Shown here piece after piece: positions 24,615 to 41,768 of a stretch of DNA of 64,000 nt (its first letter is position 1; each line of letters begins with the position of its first letter). Source of the stretch: Thioalkalivibrio sulfidiphilus (GTDB lineage Bacteria > Pseudomonadota > Gammaproteobacteria > Ectothiorhodospirales > Ectothiorhodospiraceae); NCBI RefSeq assembly GCF_000377945.1, contig NZ_KB898921.1:1-64000 (forward strand). Direction: 5' to 3'. The notes below the pieces were generated by a model. The model was not told the origin of the DNA, searched no databases, and saw only the letters and a list, made by a program, of their open reading frames with translations. The translations under genes were made by a program, and so were the position numbers.

Positions 24615-26029
24615 ACCACACCCAGATCCAGGTTCGCCCGGGCGATCTTCTGGATGGCGATGCGGTAGGCGGCAGTGCGGTAGTCGAACTTGCTGTTCTG
24701 GCGGGCCTCCTGGATCTCCTGGAAGGCGGTGCGCATGGTGTCGTCCAGGCCCGAACGCACCAGGTCGGTCTCGTGGGCGCCGCGCACCAGGGCCTCGTGC
24801 ATCCATTCCGGCACCTGTTCGCCGGTCATCAGCTCCAGGGCCGAGACCATGTGCTGGCCGCGCACCTCGTCGAAGCGTCGTTGCAGGCGGCCGAGACGGA
24901 TGTGGGAGAGGTTCCTGATCCACTCGAAATAGGAGACCACCACGCCGCCGGCGTTCATGAACACATCGGGCAGGATCATGATGCCGCGCTTGCGCAGGAT
25001 CTCGTCGGCCTCGTAGGTGACCGGACCATTGGCGCCCTCGGCGATGAGTTTTGCCTGGATACGCTCGGCGTTGCTGCTGGTGATCACGCCCTCCAGGGCC
25101 GCGGGTACCAGGATGTCGCATTCCTTCTCCAGAACCCGGGCCCCTGGCGGGACGAATTCCACGCCGGGGAAGCCTTCCACGCCGCCGGTCTTGGTGATGA
25201 ACTGGCGTACCTCCTCGACGGGCAGCCCGGCATCGCTCACCAGGGCGCCATCCTGTTCAATGATACCGGTGATCAGTGCCCCGTCTTCCTCCTGCAGGGC
25301 CTTGGCCAGGTGGTAGCCCACGTTGCCGAGACCCTGAACGATTACCCGCTTGCCCTCCAGGGAACCGGACAGGCCCGCTTCATTGAGCGCGGCGGGATGG
25401 CGGAAGAATTCACGTAGGGCGTATTGGATGCCCCGTCCGGTGGCCTCCACGCGTCCGCGGATGCCGCCGAACTGGATGGGCTTGCCGGTGACACAGGCGG
25501 CGTGATTGAGGTCCTCCGGGTAGAGGTTCTTGTAGGTGTCCATGATCCAGGCCATCTCCCGCTGCCCGGTGCCCAGGTCCGGGGCGGGCACGTTGGTGGC
25601 GGGACTGAGGAAACCCTTGCGTGCCAGTTCGCGGGCGAAGCGGCGCGTGATCTGCTCCATCTCGTCCCGGTCGTACTGACTGGGGTCGATGCACAGACCG
25701 CCCTTGGAGCCGCCGAAGGGCACGTCCACCAGGGCGCACTTGTAGGTCATCAGCGCGGCCAGGGCCTCGGTGGTCTCCTGGTCCAGGGTGGGGGAGTAAC
25801 GCAGGCCGCCCTTGGCGGGCAGCTTGTGGGTGCTGTGCACCGCCCGCCAGCCGGTGAACACCCGGATCTCGCCGCGAATGCGCAGGGGGAATGACACCTG
25901 CAGGATCGACTCGCAGGACTTGAGCGCGCGATCCGCGCCGGGGGGCAGATCGAGACCGTCCAGGGCGTGGTCGATCATCAGCGCCACGTTCTGCATGAAG
26001 TTGGGGGAGGGTGCGGTATCTCCGGGCAT
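24611..26029 (-). CDS. Glu/Leu/Phe/Val dehydrogenase family protein (glutamate dehydrogenase)
   Basis: The 472-residue protein has the ELFV dehydrogenase signature VDVPFGGSKGGL with the catalytic Lys, the VPAPDLGTG loop, GLGNVGYH (Rossmann motif, about 235) and EGANGPVT. It interconverts glutamate and 2-oxoglutarate with NAD(P)H. Substrate and cofactor choice are not certain from sequence alone. It is convergent with the aminopeptidase, so peptide breakdown and amino-acid deamination genes abut. Confidence 0.9.
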   Translation of the reverse strand: MPGDTAPSPNFMQNVALMIDHALDGLDLPPGADRALKSCESILQVSFPLRIRGEIRVFTGWRAVHSTHKLPAKGGLRYSPTLDQETTEALAALMTYKCALVDVPFGGSKGGLCIDPSQYDRDEMEQITRRFARELARKGFLSPATNVPAPDLGTGQREMAWIMDTYKNLYPEDLNHAACVTGKPIQFGGIRGRVEATGRGIQYALREFFRHPAALNEAGLSGSLEGKRVIVQGLGNVGYHLAKALQEEDGALITGIIEQDGALVSDAGLPVEEVRQFITKTGGVEGFPGVEFVPPGARVLEKECDILVPAALEGVITSSNAERIQAKLIAEGANGPVTYEADEILRKRGIMILPDVFMNAGGVVVSYFEWIRNLSHIRLGRLQRRFDEVRGQHMVSALELMTGEQVPEWMHEALVRGAHETDLVRSGLDDTMRTAFQEIQEARQNSKFDYRTAAYRIAIQKIARANLDLGVV

Positions 26030-26121
26030 CTGGGGACCTCTTGCGTAGGCATTCAGTTACAATCTAGCAGACTTGAGCGCCTGGCCGCTCGCCCGGTTGC
26101 GCCCTGACACGTTCCCTACTT

Positions 26122-27132
<1,011 letters not shown>

Positions 27133-27151
27133 CGCTCGCTACTTGCCAGTG

Positions 27152-28342
27152 TCATTCAGTGACCGGCAGCAGAACGCCGGCCTCGCAAAGCTTCCTCAGC
27201 AATCCCTCTCCATCCTTGTAGCTTGTACAGAGCTGCATGAGCATGCGGGCCTCATAGGTCTGTTGACCGCAGAGATATCGAACCAATGCTTCGGCATCAC
27301 TCGGTAGTAGATGCTCCTGGCCATTGACGAACAAACAGAATCCTTCATCTGCTCGGATCCACGCCATGCGTGCGGCGCCGTGGCGTTCCAGGATCCCGCT
27401 GCCTTCCAGCATTGCACTCACTGCGTCGTCGGTCAGCGGTTCGGGCAAGCACATGTGCTCTAGCAGTTCAGCCTTAGGTTCGGTGAGTACGCTCCCCAAC
27501 CAGCGGGCGAGTTCGGCGTCATCGACCGCCATGGCCCGGCGCAGGCCGGCGATCAGGCGGGCGAGGGCGGGGGAGGAGATCTCCCCCGGGTTGTCCTGGG
27601 GTTCCAGGCCGGGATCGGTGTAGCGGTCCTGGGGCGCGAGGGTTTCGTAGCGCTGGTCCACCCAGGCGGCCAGGAGATCCCGCCAGGCCGGGGCCCGAAA
27701 GCCCACGGACCAGGTCATGCAGGGGCCCACGGCGACGCCATGATGGGGGATGCGCGGGGGCAGGTAGAGCATGTCGCCGGGCTCCAGGATCCACTCCTGG
27801 TCCGGCTGGAAATCCCGCAGGATGCGCAGTTCAATCCCGGGCAGGAAGTCATCGCCGCTCACCGTCTGACTGGCGATCTGCCAGCGGCGTCGGCCCTGGG
27901 CCTGGAGCAGGAACACGTCGTACTCGTCCACGTGGGGCCCCACGGAACCCTCCGGCGCGGCATAGCTCACCATCAGGTCGTCCATGCGCCAGTCGGGGAT
28001 GAAGCGGAAGGGTTCCAGGGAGGCCCGCAGTTCCGGCAGGTGTTTCTCCATGTCCGAGACCAGCAGGGTCCAGTGGCTCTCGGGCAGGGAGGTGAAGTCG
28101 TCTTCGTCGAAGGGACCGGTGCGCAATGCCCAGGGCCCGGTCTCGCCCCGTTCGCGCACCAGGCGACTGATCACCCCTTCCTCGCAGGCCAGCCCCGCCA
28201 GTTCCTCGGGTGAGAGGGGCGACTCGAACCCAGGGATCGCCTGACGCACCAGCAGCGGTTTCTGCTGCCAGTACTCGCGCAGAAACGCCCGGGCGGTCAG
28301 CCCCCCCAGCAGCGTCAGCGGTTCATCGGGGTTCATGGTCAT
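27152..28342 (-). CDS. roxA: Ribosomal protein L16 3-hydroxylase (RoxA/YcfD, JmjC cupin)
   Basis: The 396-residue protein has a JmjC-type cupin with the iron-binding HVD motif in GSVGPHVDEYDVFLLQ and the distal His in IPHHGVAVG, followed by the dimerisation and winged-helix-like C-terminal regions of YcfD. It is a 2-oxoglutarate/Fe(II) oxygenase that hydroxylates an arginine of ribosomal protein L16. A second ATG two codons in (28336) is equally likely. It lies downstream of purB on the same strand, as often seen, with a CGCAAAG-type inverted repeat between. Confidence 0.92.
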   Translation of the reverse strand: MTMNPDEPLTLLGGLTARAFLREYWQQKPLLVRQAIPGFESPLSPEELAGLACEEGVISRLVRERGETGPWALRTGPFDEDDFTSLPESHWTLLVSDMEKHLPELRASLEPFRFIPDWRMDDLMVSYAAPEGSVGPHVDEYDVFLLQAQGRRRWQIASQTVSGDDFLPGIELRILRDFQPDQEWILEPGDMLYLPPRIPHHGVAVGPCMTWSVGFRAPAWRDLLAAWVDQRYETLAPQDRYTDPGLEPQDNPGEISSPALARLIAGLRRAMAVDDAELARWLGSVLTEPKAELLEHMCLPEPLTDDAVSAMLEGSGILERHGAARMAWIRADEGFCLFVNGQEHLLPSDAEALVRYLCGQQTYEARMLMQLCTSYKDGEGLLRKLCEAGVLLPVTE

Positions 28343-28369
28343 CGGGTGGCTCAGTCTGCGGAAAATCTT

Positions 28370-28460
28370 TCAACGCAAAGACGCAAAGAACGCAAAAAAG
28401 CTTTTGAAGTTACTTCAAAAAATCCTTTGCGCCCTTTGCGTCTTCGCGCCTTTGCGTTGA
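28370..28460. repeat. Inverted repeat of CGCAAAGA units
   Basis: The left arm (28370-28399) has three CGCAAA units; the right arm (28424-28460) has inverted TTTGCG units. The centre (28401-28420) is itself a hairpin, TTTTGAAGT/ACTTCAAAA. It separates purB and roxA. Confidence 0.85.
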
Positions 28461-28476
28461 ATTCTTTTGTGCGATG

Positions 28477-29859
<1,383 letters not shown>

Positions 29860-29927
29860 TCAAACGCGTGAAGGCGCTGGATTATACTACAGCCTACCTG
29901 TAGAGACGCCGTGACCCGGAGGCCCCC

Positions 29928-31298
<1,371 letters not shown>

Positions 31299-31299
31299 G

Positions 31300-31407
31300 A
31301 AGTCAGAAGTGTGAATTGGGAAATTGGAAGTAAAATGCTCAAACTTCGCACTTCTCAAATCGCACTTCTCACTTCACATCCCATTTCCCAATTCACACTT
31401 CTGACTT
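31300..31407. repeat. 25-bp perfect inverted repeat between fumC and the GGDEF-EAL gene
   Basis: The arms 31300-31324 and 31383-31407 pair perfectly. The 58-bp centre holds further CACTTCT/CGCACTTCTC units. The right arm encodes the last four residues (KSEV) and stop of the GGDEF-EAL gene. Similar CACTTCCCA units occur at 285-316. Confidence 0.9.
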
Positions 31408-33348
31408 GCCTTTAAGGTATTCCCTGAACCCCTCGAACGGCAGCGGCCTGCTGAAGAAGTAGCCCTGCACGATCTCGCATCCCAGTCGTTTGAGGAAGCC
31501 GAGCTGTTCCCGGGTCTCCACGCCTTCGGCCACCACCTCCAGTTCCAGGCTCTTGGCCAGGGCCACGATGGCGGTGACGATGGCCTCATCGTCCCGGTCG
31601 CCGGGGATGTCGCGCACGAAGGACTTGTCGATCTTCAGGGTGTCGATGGGGAAGTGCTTGAGGTTGTTGAGCGACGAATAGCCGGTGCCGAAATCATCGA
31701 TGGCCAGGCGCACGCCCAGGGCATTGAGCTGGCGCAGCATGCCCACGGCGATATCGATGTCCTTCATGATGGTGCTTTCGGTCAGTTCCAGCTCGATGTA
31801 GGCGGGGGCGATTCCGGCCGCCTTGAGGGTGTTGCGGCATTGTTCCACCAGGTCGGACTGACGGAACTGGCGCGCCGAGAGGTTGATGGAGATGCGCGGG
31901 ATCCGGTATCCGTCCCGGGTGAGTTGCCGGATGTCCTGACAGACCTTCTGCAGCACCCAGGCGCCCAGGCCCTCGATGATGCCTGTCTCCTCGGCGATGG
32001 CGATGAAATTGGCCGGCGGCTGCAGACCCTTCTCCGGGTGCCGCCAGCGCACCAGGGCCTCGGCGCCCACCACCTGCCCAGAGATCACGTCCACCTGGGG
32101 CTGGTAGTGCACCTCGAATTCCTCCCGGGCCAGGGCCTTGACCAGCTGGTTTTCCAGGATCAGCTGGCGGTAGGTCTGGGAGTTGATGTCCTTGGTGTAG
32201 AACTGAAAGCTGTTGCGTCCGCGCTGCTTGGCGTCGTACATGGCCGCGTCGGCGTTCTTGATCAGGGTGTCGGCGTCGTCGCCGTCGTAGGGGAACACGC
32301 TGATGCCCACGCTGCAGGTGAGAAACACCTGGTGTCCGTCAATGTCGTGTTCCCGGCTGATCACCTCGATCAGGTGCTGCACGATGCGCACCACCAGGTC
32401 CAGTGAATCCACTTCGTCCAGGATGATGCCGAATTCGTCACCGCCGAGGCGGGAGAGGGTGATGCTGGAGGCCTCGATGCCGTAGCGTCGCGCCAGCTCG
32501 TTGCCCAGGAATACCTTGCGCAGGTCTTCGCCCAGCTGCTTGATCAGCAGGTCGCCGCTCTTGTGGCCTAGCGAATCGTTGACTCGCTTGAAGTTGTCCA
32601 GGTCAAGCAGGATCACCGCCAGGTGTGCATCGCGGCTGGCGCGCCGGCCGATGCTCTGCTCCAGTCGGTCCACGAACAGGATGCGGTTGGGCAGGTTGGT
32701 GAGCAGGTCGTGGCTGTACTGGTGCACCAGTTCCTTGGACTGGCGTTCGGTGATCTTCTTGAGCGTGCGTTGCTGCTGCTCCATGAGGGCGTACAGTGCC
32801 GCGCTCTCCAGGGCGTAGGCGGTATTGAACAGCACGATCGACAGCAGCTTGAGCGCCGACTCCGTGGTGCCCACCCGTTCCTCGCCCAGACGCCCGGCGA
32901 ACATGCCGCGGATGCGGGTGCGGGTGGAGATCACGTGCAGGATGATGGTGGACTGGCGATCCCGGGAAGGCAGGCACACCGGGTGATTCTGGTTGATGGC
33001 CCAGGAGAACATGCCGTTGCGGATGAAGACCTCCACCTCGGCCTCGATGCTGGTCTTGTCCTCCTGGGACGGGGCATAGACCAGGTTGAAGCTGGATTCG
33101 TCGTCGACGATGTAATAACCGGTCTGCTGGAAATCCAGGATCCGGTCGATGCATTCGTGGGCGTTCTTGAGGATCGAGGCGGTGTCGCGGTTGCGCGCGC
33201 TGTCACCGAATATCGCGGTCATGGACGCAAGCACGTCCATGGCGTAGCTGTGCCACTGGGTGGTCTGTTCCAGGTATTCGACCCTGCGCTTGAGGAACTC
33301 CATTTCCGGCAGTGGGTGGTTGCCGTTCTCGGCCATGTTGTATGGCAT
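31393..33348 (-). CDS. Cytosolic GGDEF-EAL protein
   Basis: The 651-residue protein has an N-terminal GAF-like region (about 55-195), a short helical linker, a GGDEF domain (about 215-380, intact LGGDEF) and an EAL domain (about 400-640, with EALVRW, NLSARQF, ELTES and DDFGTGYSSL). Both catalytic signatures are intact, so it may make or degrade c-di-GMP; the direction cannot be told. There is no membrane segment. A start at the second Met (33336) is equally plausible. The C-terminus lies in a repeat arm. The HDOD gene is just upstream on the same strand. Confidence 0.92.
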   Translation of the reverse strand: MPYNMAENGNHPLPEMEFLKRRVEYLEQTTQWHSYAMDVLASMTAIFGDSARNRDTASILKNAHECIDRILDFQQTGYYIVDDESSFNLVYAPSQEDKTSIEAEVEVFIRNGMFSWAINQNHPVCLPSRDRQSTIILHVISTRTRIRGMFAGRLGEERVGTTESALKLLSIVLFNTAYALESAALYALMEQQQRTLKKITERQSKELVHQYSHDLLTNLPNRILFVDRLEQSIGRRASRDAHLAVILLDLDNFKRVNDSLGHKSGDLLIKQLGEDLRKVFLGNELARRYGIEASSITLSRLGGDEFGIILDEVDSLDLVVRIVQHLIEVISREHDIDGHQVFLTCSVGISVFPYDGDDADTLIKNADAAMYDAKQRGRNSFQFYTKDINSQTYRQLILENQLVKALAREEFEVHYQPQVDVISGQVVGAEALVRWRHPEKGLQPPANFIAIAEETGIIEGLGAWVLQKVCQDIRQLTRDGYRIPRISINLSARQFRQSDLVEQCRNTLKAAGIAPAYIELELTESTIMKDIDIAVGMLRQLNALGVRLAIDDFGTGYSSLNNLKHFPIDTLKIDKSFVRDIPGDRDDEAIVTAIVALAKSLELEVVAEGVETREQLGFLKRLGCEIVQGYFFSRPLPFEGFREYLKGKSEV

Positions 33349-33399
33349 GCGTTCCGTCTGTGGCGGTCCGAGGATGTGTCAACTGTCCTGTTGTGCTGC

Positions 33400-34251
33400 T
33401 CAACACGCCAGGAAGACTTCGACGGCCTGTTGATAATGCTGCTCAGTATACTCGATCACCTGCTCAAGAATGCCACCCGGCAGTGCAATTCGATTCCAGG
33501 CCACAGGGTCGACGGGTGGCACGAACCTTTCGCCGCTGGTGCCCATGCGCAGGGCATTGGCGATGCTGTCGGCCACATGGACCACGGCGGCCTCGACGGG
33601 GTAGTTGCTGGCCTCACCAGGATTGTGGTGAAACCGCACCGCCTCGCTGAACGCCGGCGGCAGGCGCCAGGCCTCCAGCAGGGCGCCACCCAGGGCGGCA
33701 TGGTCGAATCCGAGGATCTGCTGTTCCACCTTGAACAGCAGTTCGCTCATCTCGTCGCGGCGTTTGAGCAGCAGGGTCAGCTTGCCTTCCAGGTGCATGA
33801 ACATGACCAGCCGGCCCAGGTCGTGCAGCAGACCGCACACGTAGAAGCGCTCCACGTTGGGTTCGCGCCGGAAGGTGGCGATGGCGCGGCTCACCAACCC
33901 GCAGGCGATGCTGTGACGCCAGAAACTCTCCATGTTCACCTGGCCCAGGGGGAGCTCGTTGAAGAAGCGGATCACCGTGGCCGCCAGCACCACGTCGCGC
34001 AGCTGCTGGGTGCCGATGATGCTCACGGCGCGCGCCACGGACTGGATCTTGTAGGGGAAGCCGTACAGCGGACTGTTGGCGAGCTTGAGCACCTGGGCGG
34101 TGAGGGCGGGATCGTGTTCGATGAGCCGGGCCATGGCATCGAAAGAGCTGGTGGGGTCGTTGACCGCCTCCTCGATGCGGTGATAGACGTCCGGCAGGCT
34201 GCCGAGCTCGATGTGTTCCCTGATCAGCTCCTGGCAGATGGGATGGGTCAT
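33400..34251 (-). CDS. HDOD-domain signalling protein
   Basis: The 283-residue protein is one HDOD domain (about 20-215): VLKLANSPLYGFPYKIQSV, SIIGTQQLRDVVL, SIACGLVSR, CGLLHDLGRL. HDOD proteins resemble HD phosphohydrolases but lack catalytic residues and act as signalling scaffolds. The ATG at 34251 overlaps the end of the upstream gene by ATGA and has AAGGGC before it. With the next gene and the GGDEF-EAL gene it forms a likely signalling operon. Confidence 0.88.
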   Translation of the reverse strand: MTHPICQELIREHIELGSLPDVYHRIEEAVNDPTSSFDAMARLIEHDPALTAQVLKLANSPLYGFPYKIQSVARAVSIIGTQQLRDVVLAATVIRFFNELPLGQVNMESFWRHSIACGLVSRAIATFRREPNVERFYVCGLLHDLGRLVMFMHLEGKLTLLLKRRDEMSELLFKVEQQILGFDHAALGGALLEAWRLPPAFSEAVRFHHNPGEASNYPVEAAVVHVADSIANALRMGTSGERFVPPVDPVAWNRIALPGGILEQVIEYTEQHYQQAVEVFLAC

Positions 34252-34631
34252 GGGCTGCCCTTGTTGCGTCCGGCCTCTGCGGCTATGCGCCGTAGGGACG
34301 CCTCGTAGAGGGTCTGGCTGACCGGAAGACTCATGTCGCAATGTCTGAACAGGTCATCGGCCACCGGGGCCAGGCGGCTGCGAAGGGCGGGATCGAGGAC
34401 GGGTGTTGCCGGGTCGGCGTCGGAATGGCCGGGTTGCTCGTCGTTGTCGGGCTGGGTTTCGGTCCAGATGGTGACCTCGGTGACACCCCAGGTCATGAGC
34501 ACGCGCAGATGGCGTTCCTTGAGGGGCAGGCCGGCGGGCATCAGCAGTCGACCGGTGCGGTCGTGGATGTCCTCGGCCAAAACCTGGCCCGGAACTAGGT
34601 AAATCGTACGCAGTTTCTGCTTATTGTTCAT
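34248..34631 (-). CDS. Short protein resembling the N-terminal module of HD-GYP proteins
   Basis: The 127-residue protein has the pattern PGQVLAEDIHDRTGRLLMPA followed by GLPLKERHLRVLMTWGV, which is typical of the small beta-rich module that precedes HD-GYP or HDOD domains. Here it is a separate gene overlapping the HDOD gene by ATGA, so the two probably act together. The Asp/Pro-rich middle (about 60-80) looks flexible. The ATG at 34631 is preferred to an upstream start without family support. Function is inferred from context. Confidence 0.7.
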   Translation of the reverse strand: MNNKQKLRTIYLVPGQVLAEDIHDRTGRLLMPAGLPLKERHLRVLMTWGVTEVTIWTETQPDNDEQPGHSDADPATPVLDPALRSRLAPVADDLFRHCDMSLPVSQTLYEASLRRIAAEAGRNKGSP

Positions 34632-34694
34632 AAGCCCATGAATTCTAAGCCCCGCACGTAAACTACAGCCTGTGGTTTCTGGCTGCAAGTGTTT

Positions 34695-34731
34695 CCTTCA
34701 CCGGGCATCGCTGCGCGACACCCGGTGAAGG
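34695..34731. terminator. 11-bp stem-loop between acnA and the signalling operon
   Basis: CCTTCACCGGG (34695-34705) pairs perfectly with 34721-34731. It lies 20 bp past the acnA stop on the minus strand and may end that transcript. No long T-run is present. Confidence 0.45.
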
Positions 34732-34750
34732 ATATGTGACTGCCGGAGGC

Positions 34751-37498
<2,748 letters not shown>

Positions 37499-37533
37499 GG
37501 AGGGATCCCCGTGGTGATGTGTATTGGAATGGT

Positions 37534-38157
37534 TCAGTGGGCCAGCAGGGCGCGCGCCTCGCGCAGCAGTCCGGCCCGCGAGAACAGCAGCCGCCAGCGG
37601 GAACCGCCTGCCTGGCGCCAGAGCACCGCGGCGCGGATGCCCGAGAGCAGCAGGGTGCGGATGCGCGCGGCGTTGTCGCTGTTGGACAGGTGGGCCTGTT
37701 CGCCCTGCACGATGATGCGCGGACCCAGCTGGCTGATGGTGTCCTGGTAGGTCTGGGCCAGGGCGGCGATGACGCTCTCGTGGGTCGGGTCGTCGAAATA
37801 GTCGCGCTGGCGCTCGGCGCCCTGGATGCCCTCGCGCACCGCCTGGATCATGTGGGGCTGTTTCATGAGCTTGCGCTCCAGGAACAGCAGTCCGATCACG
37901 TAGCGGGTCAGCTCCATGTCGTTGCCCGAGCCCCGGTTCTCCAGCTGGCTGGCCAGGGCCTGCAGGCCGCGGCGCAGGCGGTGCACGTTGCCGTAGATGC
38001 CCTCGATGTCCGAGGCCTCGAAGCTGAACAGGCTGCCCACCATGGTGCGGAACTCGTCCGGGTCGCAGCGCCCGTGCCAGGCCACGTCCTTGACCAGTGA
38101 GGCCGCCTGGAACAGGGCGGCGAGGGCGATCACACGGTTGCGTTGGCTGGCTTCCAC
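37534..38157 (-). CDS. hflD: HflD-like lysogenisation regulator homologue
   Basis: The 207-residue helical protein has the HflD family features: [18 protein letters not shown] at the N-terminus, [13 protein letters not shown], and [18 protein letters not shown] in the middle. In E. coli HflD is a peripheral inner-membrane protein affecting lambda CII; its housekeeping role is unclear. The mnmA-hflD-purB neighbourhood of relatives is only partly kept: mnmA is adjacent, while purB lies on the far side of acnA. Confidence 0.92.
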   Translation of the reverse strand: MEASQRNRVIALAALFQAASLVKDVAWHGRCDPDEFRTMVGSLFSFEASDIEGIYGNVHRLRRGLQALASQLENRGSGNDMELTRYVIGLLFLERKLMKQPHMIQAVREGIQGAERQRDYFDDPTHESVIAALAQTYQDTISQLGPRIIVQGEQAHLSNSDNAARIRTLLLSGIRAAVLWRQAGGSRWRLLFSRAGLLREARALLAH

Positions 38158-38281
38158 GAGCGGTCAGGCCTTGTCTTGGGGTCGGGTATCGGGTGGGGGC
38201 AGCACCCCCGGGTCATCTATATCACTATACCGTGAAACGGCACGTCGGATGAACGTCAGCCCGTGATTTTGACGCAGGTTT

Positions 38282-39376
38282 TCAGGGATGGAATCGGCGC
38301 ACGATGATGCCCCCGCCCAGGCAGCGATCCTCCTGGTAGAAGACCACCGACTGCCCCGGTGCGATGGCCCGCTGGGCCTCGTCGAACAGCACCCGCACCC
38401 GGCCGTCGGCGAGCGGCTCCACCCGGCAGGCCTGCAGCGGCTGGCGATGGCGGATGCGCGCCCGGCAGGAGAAGGCCTCCCGGGGGGCTTCGCCCGACAC
38501 CCAGTGCAGGTCCTGGGCCTCCAGGCCCCGGTGGTGCATCAGGGGGTGGTCATGGCCCTGGGCGACGATCAGGCGGTTGTGCGCCATGTCCTTGTCCACC
38601 ACGTACCAGGGGGCCTCGTCTGCGTCGTGCACGCCGCCGATGCCCAGGCCCTGGCGCTGGCCCAGGGTGTAGTACATGAGCCCCTGGTGTTCCCCCAGCC
38701 GGATGCCCTCCGGGTCGACGATCTCCCCGGGTCGGGCGGGCAGGTAGGTCTGCAGGAAATCCCTGAAACGGCGCTCGCCGATGAAACAGATGCCGGTGCT
38801 GTCCTTCTTGGCGAACACCGGCAGGCCGTGCGCCCGGGCCAGTTCCCGGACCCGGGGCTTCTCCAGCTCGCCGATGGGGAACAGGGACCTAGAGAGCTGT
38901 TCCTGGCCCAGGGTGTAGAGGAAGTAGGTCTGGTCCTTGTTGGCATCCCGGCCGGCCAGCAGGGTATATGAGGCATCGTCGCGGCCGATGCGGGCGTAGT
39001 GGCCGGTGGCGATGCCGTCGGCGCCCAGTTGCCGGGCGTAGTCCAGGAAGGCCCGGAACTTGATCTCCTTGTTGCACAGGATGTCCGGGTTGGGGGTGCG
39101 GCCGGCCTGGTATTCGTCCAGAAAGTGACTGAACACCCGGTGCCAGTAGTCGGCGGAGAAGTTCACCTTGTGCAGGGGGATCTCGAGCACTTCGCAGACG
39201 GCCTTGGCATCGGCCAGGTCCTCGGCGGCGGCGCAGTAGCCGGGCTCGTCGTCCTCCTCCCAGTTCTTCATGAACAGGCCTTCCACCCGGTAGCCGGCCT
39301 GGATCAGCAGCAGGGCGGCCACGGAGGAGTCCACGCCCCCGGACATGCCCACGATGATGCGTCGCGACCCGCTCAT
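38282..39376 (-). CDS. mnmA: tRNA-specific 2-thiouridylase
   Basis: The 364-residue protein has the PP-loop [13 protein letters not shown] (about 8-20), catalytic Cys in [12 protein letters not shown] and [10 protein letters not shown]. It thiolates U34 of Lys, Glu and Gln tRNAs. A long upstream extension of the frame is Pro/Gly-rich and not conserved, so I chose the ATG at 39376, which overlaps the nudJ stop by ATGA. The partner modification enzyme MnmC is in the same window. Confidence 0.96.
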   Translation of the reverse strand: MSGSRRIIVGMSGGVDSSVAALLLIQAGYRVEGLFMKNWEEDDEPGYCAAAEDLADAKAVCEVLEIPLHKVNFSADYWHRVFSHFLDEYQAGRTPNPDILCNKEIKFRAFLDYARQLGADGIATGHYARIGRDDASYTLLAGRDANKDQTYFLYTLGQEQLSRSLFPIGELEKPRVRELARAHGLPVFAKKDSTGICFIGERRFRDFLQTYLPARPGEIVDPEGIRLGEHQGLMYYTLGQRQGLGIGGVHDADEAPWYVVDKDMAHNRLIVAQGHDHPLMHHRGLEAQDLHWVSGEAPREAFSCRARIRHRQPLQACRVEPLADGRVRVLFDEAQRAIAPGQSVVFYQEDRCLGGGIIVRRFHP

Positions 39377-39852
39377 GGGCTCGGCAGGTCCTGCAGGAGT
39401 GCCAGGGGGTAGCGCCGTCCGGCCAGGTAGTCGTCCACGCAGCGCAGCACCAGGGGGCTTCGCAGGCGCGCGCGCTCCGTGACCAGGGTGTCCCGGTCCA
39501 GCCACAGGGTGCGAAGGATGTCCGGGTCCAGGGTGCGCGTGCCGTCCTGGTCATGGACCGCGCCGGCGAAGGCGAAGCGCAGGAAGGTCTCGCCGCCCGG
39601 GTGGCGCCAGCGGTAGATGCCCACCAGGGCCTCGGGGCGGAAATGCCAGGCGGTCTCCTCCAGGGTCTCCCGGATCACCGCCTGGAGCAGGGATTCGCCG
39701 TCCTCCAGGTGCCCCGCAGGCTGGTTCAGGCGCAGGCCGCCATCCACCTGTTCCTCCACCATCAGGAATCGCCCGTCCCGTTCCACCACGGCGGCCACGG
39801 TGGCCCGGGGTGTCCAGGGGCGGGCGGTGGTTTGATGGTCGGCTGACGGCAT
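39373..39852 (-). CDS. nudJ: NUDIX hydrolase, NudJ-like
   Basis: The 159-residue protein has a NUDIX box in [20 protein letters not shown], with the usual final Gly replaced by Ala. Upstream [17 protein letters not shown] and downstream [20 protein letters not shown] match NudJ, a phosphatase that acts on HMP-PP and nucleoside di/triphosphates. It is the first gene of nudJ-mnmA-hflD, an order shared with E. coli. The ATG at 39852 begins a compact domain; the frame upstream is a non-coding extension opposite icd. Confidence 0.88.
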   Translation of the reverse strand: MPSADHQTTARPWTPRATVAAVVERDGRFLMVEEQVDGGLRLNQPAGHLEDGESLLQAVIRETLEETAWHFRPEALVGIYRWRHPGGETFLRFAFAGAVHDQDGTRTLDPDILRTLWLDRDTLVTERARLRSPLVLRCVDDYLAGRRYPLALLQDLPSP

Positions 39853-39993
39853 GGCGGGGCGGGTGAGTGACGCAGGCGGGCAGATTATCACAGGAACCTC
39901 TGGCCGGGGCGCCGGGGCCCACCACCCCAGGGATGCGGCCGGGTGTATAATGATAATAAGTACTTTACCGCGATCCACACTCAGGGAGACCCC

Positions 39994-41253
<1,260 letters not shown>

Positions 41254-41267
41254 CACCGGCCGGCAAA

Positions 41268-41292
41268 CCCTCTCCCGCTGTGTGGGAGAGGG
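41268..41292 (+). terminator. Stem-loop after icd
   Basis: CCCTCTCCC (41268-41276) pairs with GGGAGAGGG (41284-41292) 15 bp after the icd stop. No T-run follows. Confidence 0.5.
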
Positions 41293-41421
41293 CTTGCCTG
41301 TGCCCCGCTGGGCTATACTCGAGGCATCCGGAATCGGCGATTTCCCGGCTCCGGGACTCCCTCAATCCTCCGGGCAATCTGCCCCATTGAACCGTTCAGA
41401 GAAAACAGCGCTCAAAGCATT

Positions 41422-41742
41422 ATGGGAGACGAAAGGAAAGACACACCCGACCGGGGTCTGGCCGTCGAGGAGGCTCGACCGAAACTCAAGCCACCACCGC
41501 AGTATCAGGTCGTACTGCTCAACGATGACTACACTCCTATGGAGTTTGTGGTTGAGGTCCTGGAGAGTTTTTTCGGCATGGACCGGGAGAAGGCCACGCG
41601 CATCATGCTGCACGTGCATACCCGGGGTAAGGGTGTGTGTGGCATCTACCCCCGCGACATCGCCGAGACCAAGGTGGCCCAGGTAAACGATTACGCCCGT
41701 CAGCACCAGCATCCGCTGCTGTGCGCGATGGAGCAGGCCTGA
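41422..41742 (+). CDS. clpS: ClpS adaptor protein
   Basis: The 106-residue protein has the N-degron pocket motif [19 protein letters not shown] and [15 protein letters not shown]. It delivers N-end-rule substrates to ClpAP. The N-terminal 25 residues form the flexible extension that engages ClpA. clpA begins 26 bp downstream, so adaptor and unfoldase are co-transcribed. Confidence 0.97.
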   Translation: MGDERKDTPDRGLAVEEARPKLKPPPQYQVVLLNDDYTPMEFVVEVLESFFGMDREKATRIMLHVHTRGKGVCGIYPRDIAETKVAQVNDYARQHQHPLLCAMEQA

Positions 41743-41768
41743 CAACGGCACATAACGGGGTTTACGCC

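Noticed and set aside
28370-28460. Possible CRISPR array in the CGCAAAG tract
   Set aside because: Units are only 8-9 nt, there are no unique spacers, and no cas genes are present; the arms are inverted rather than direct repeats.
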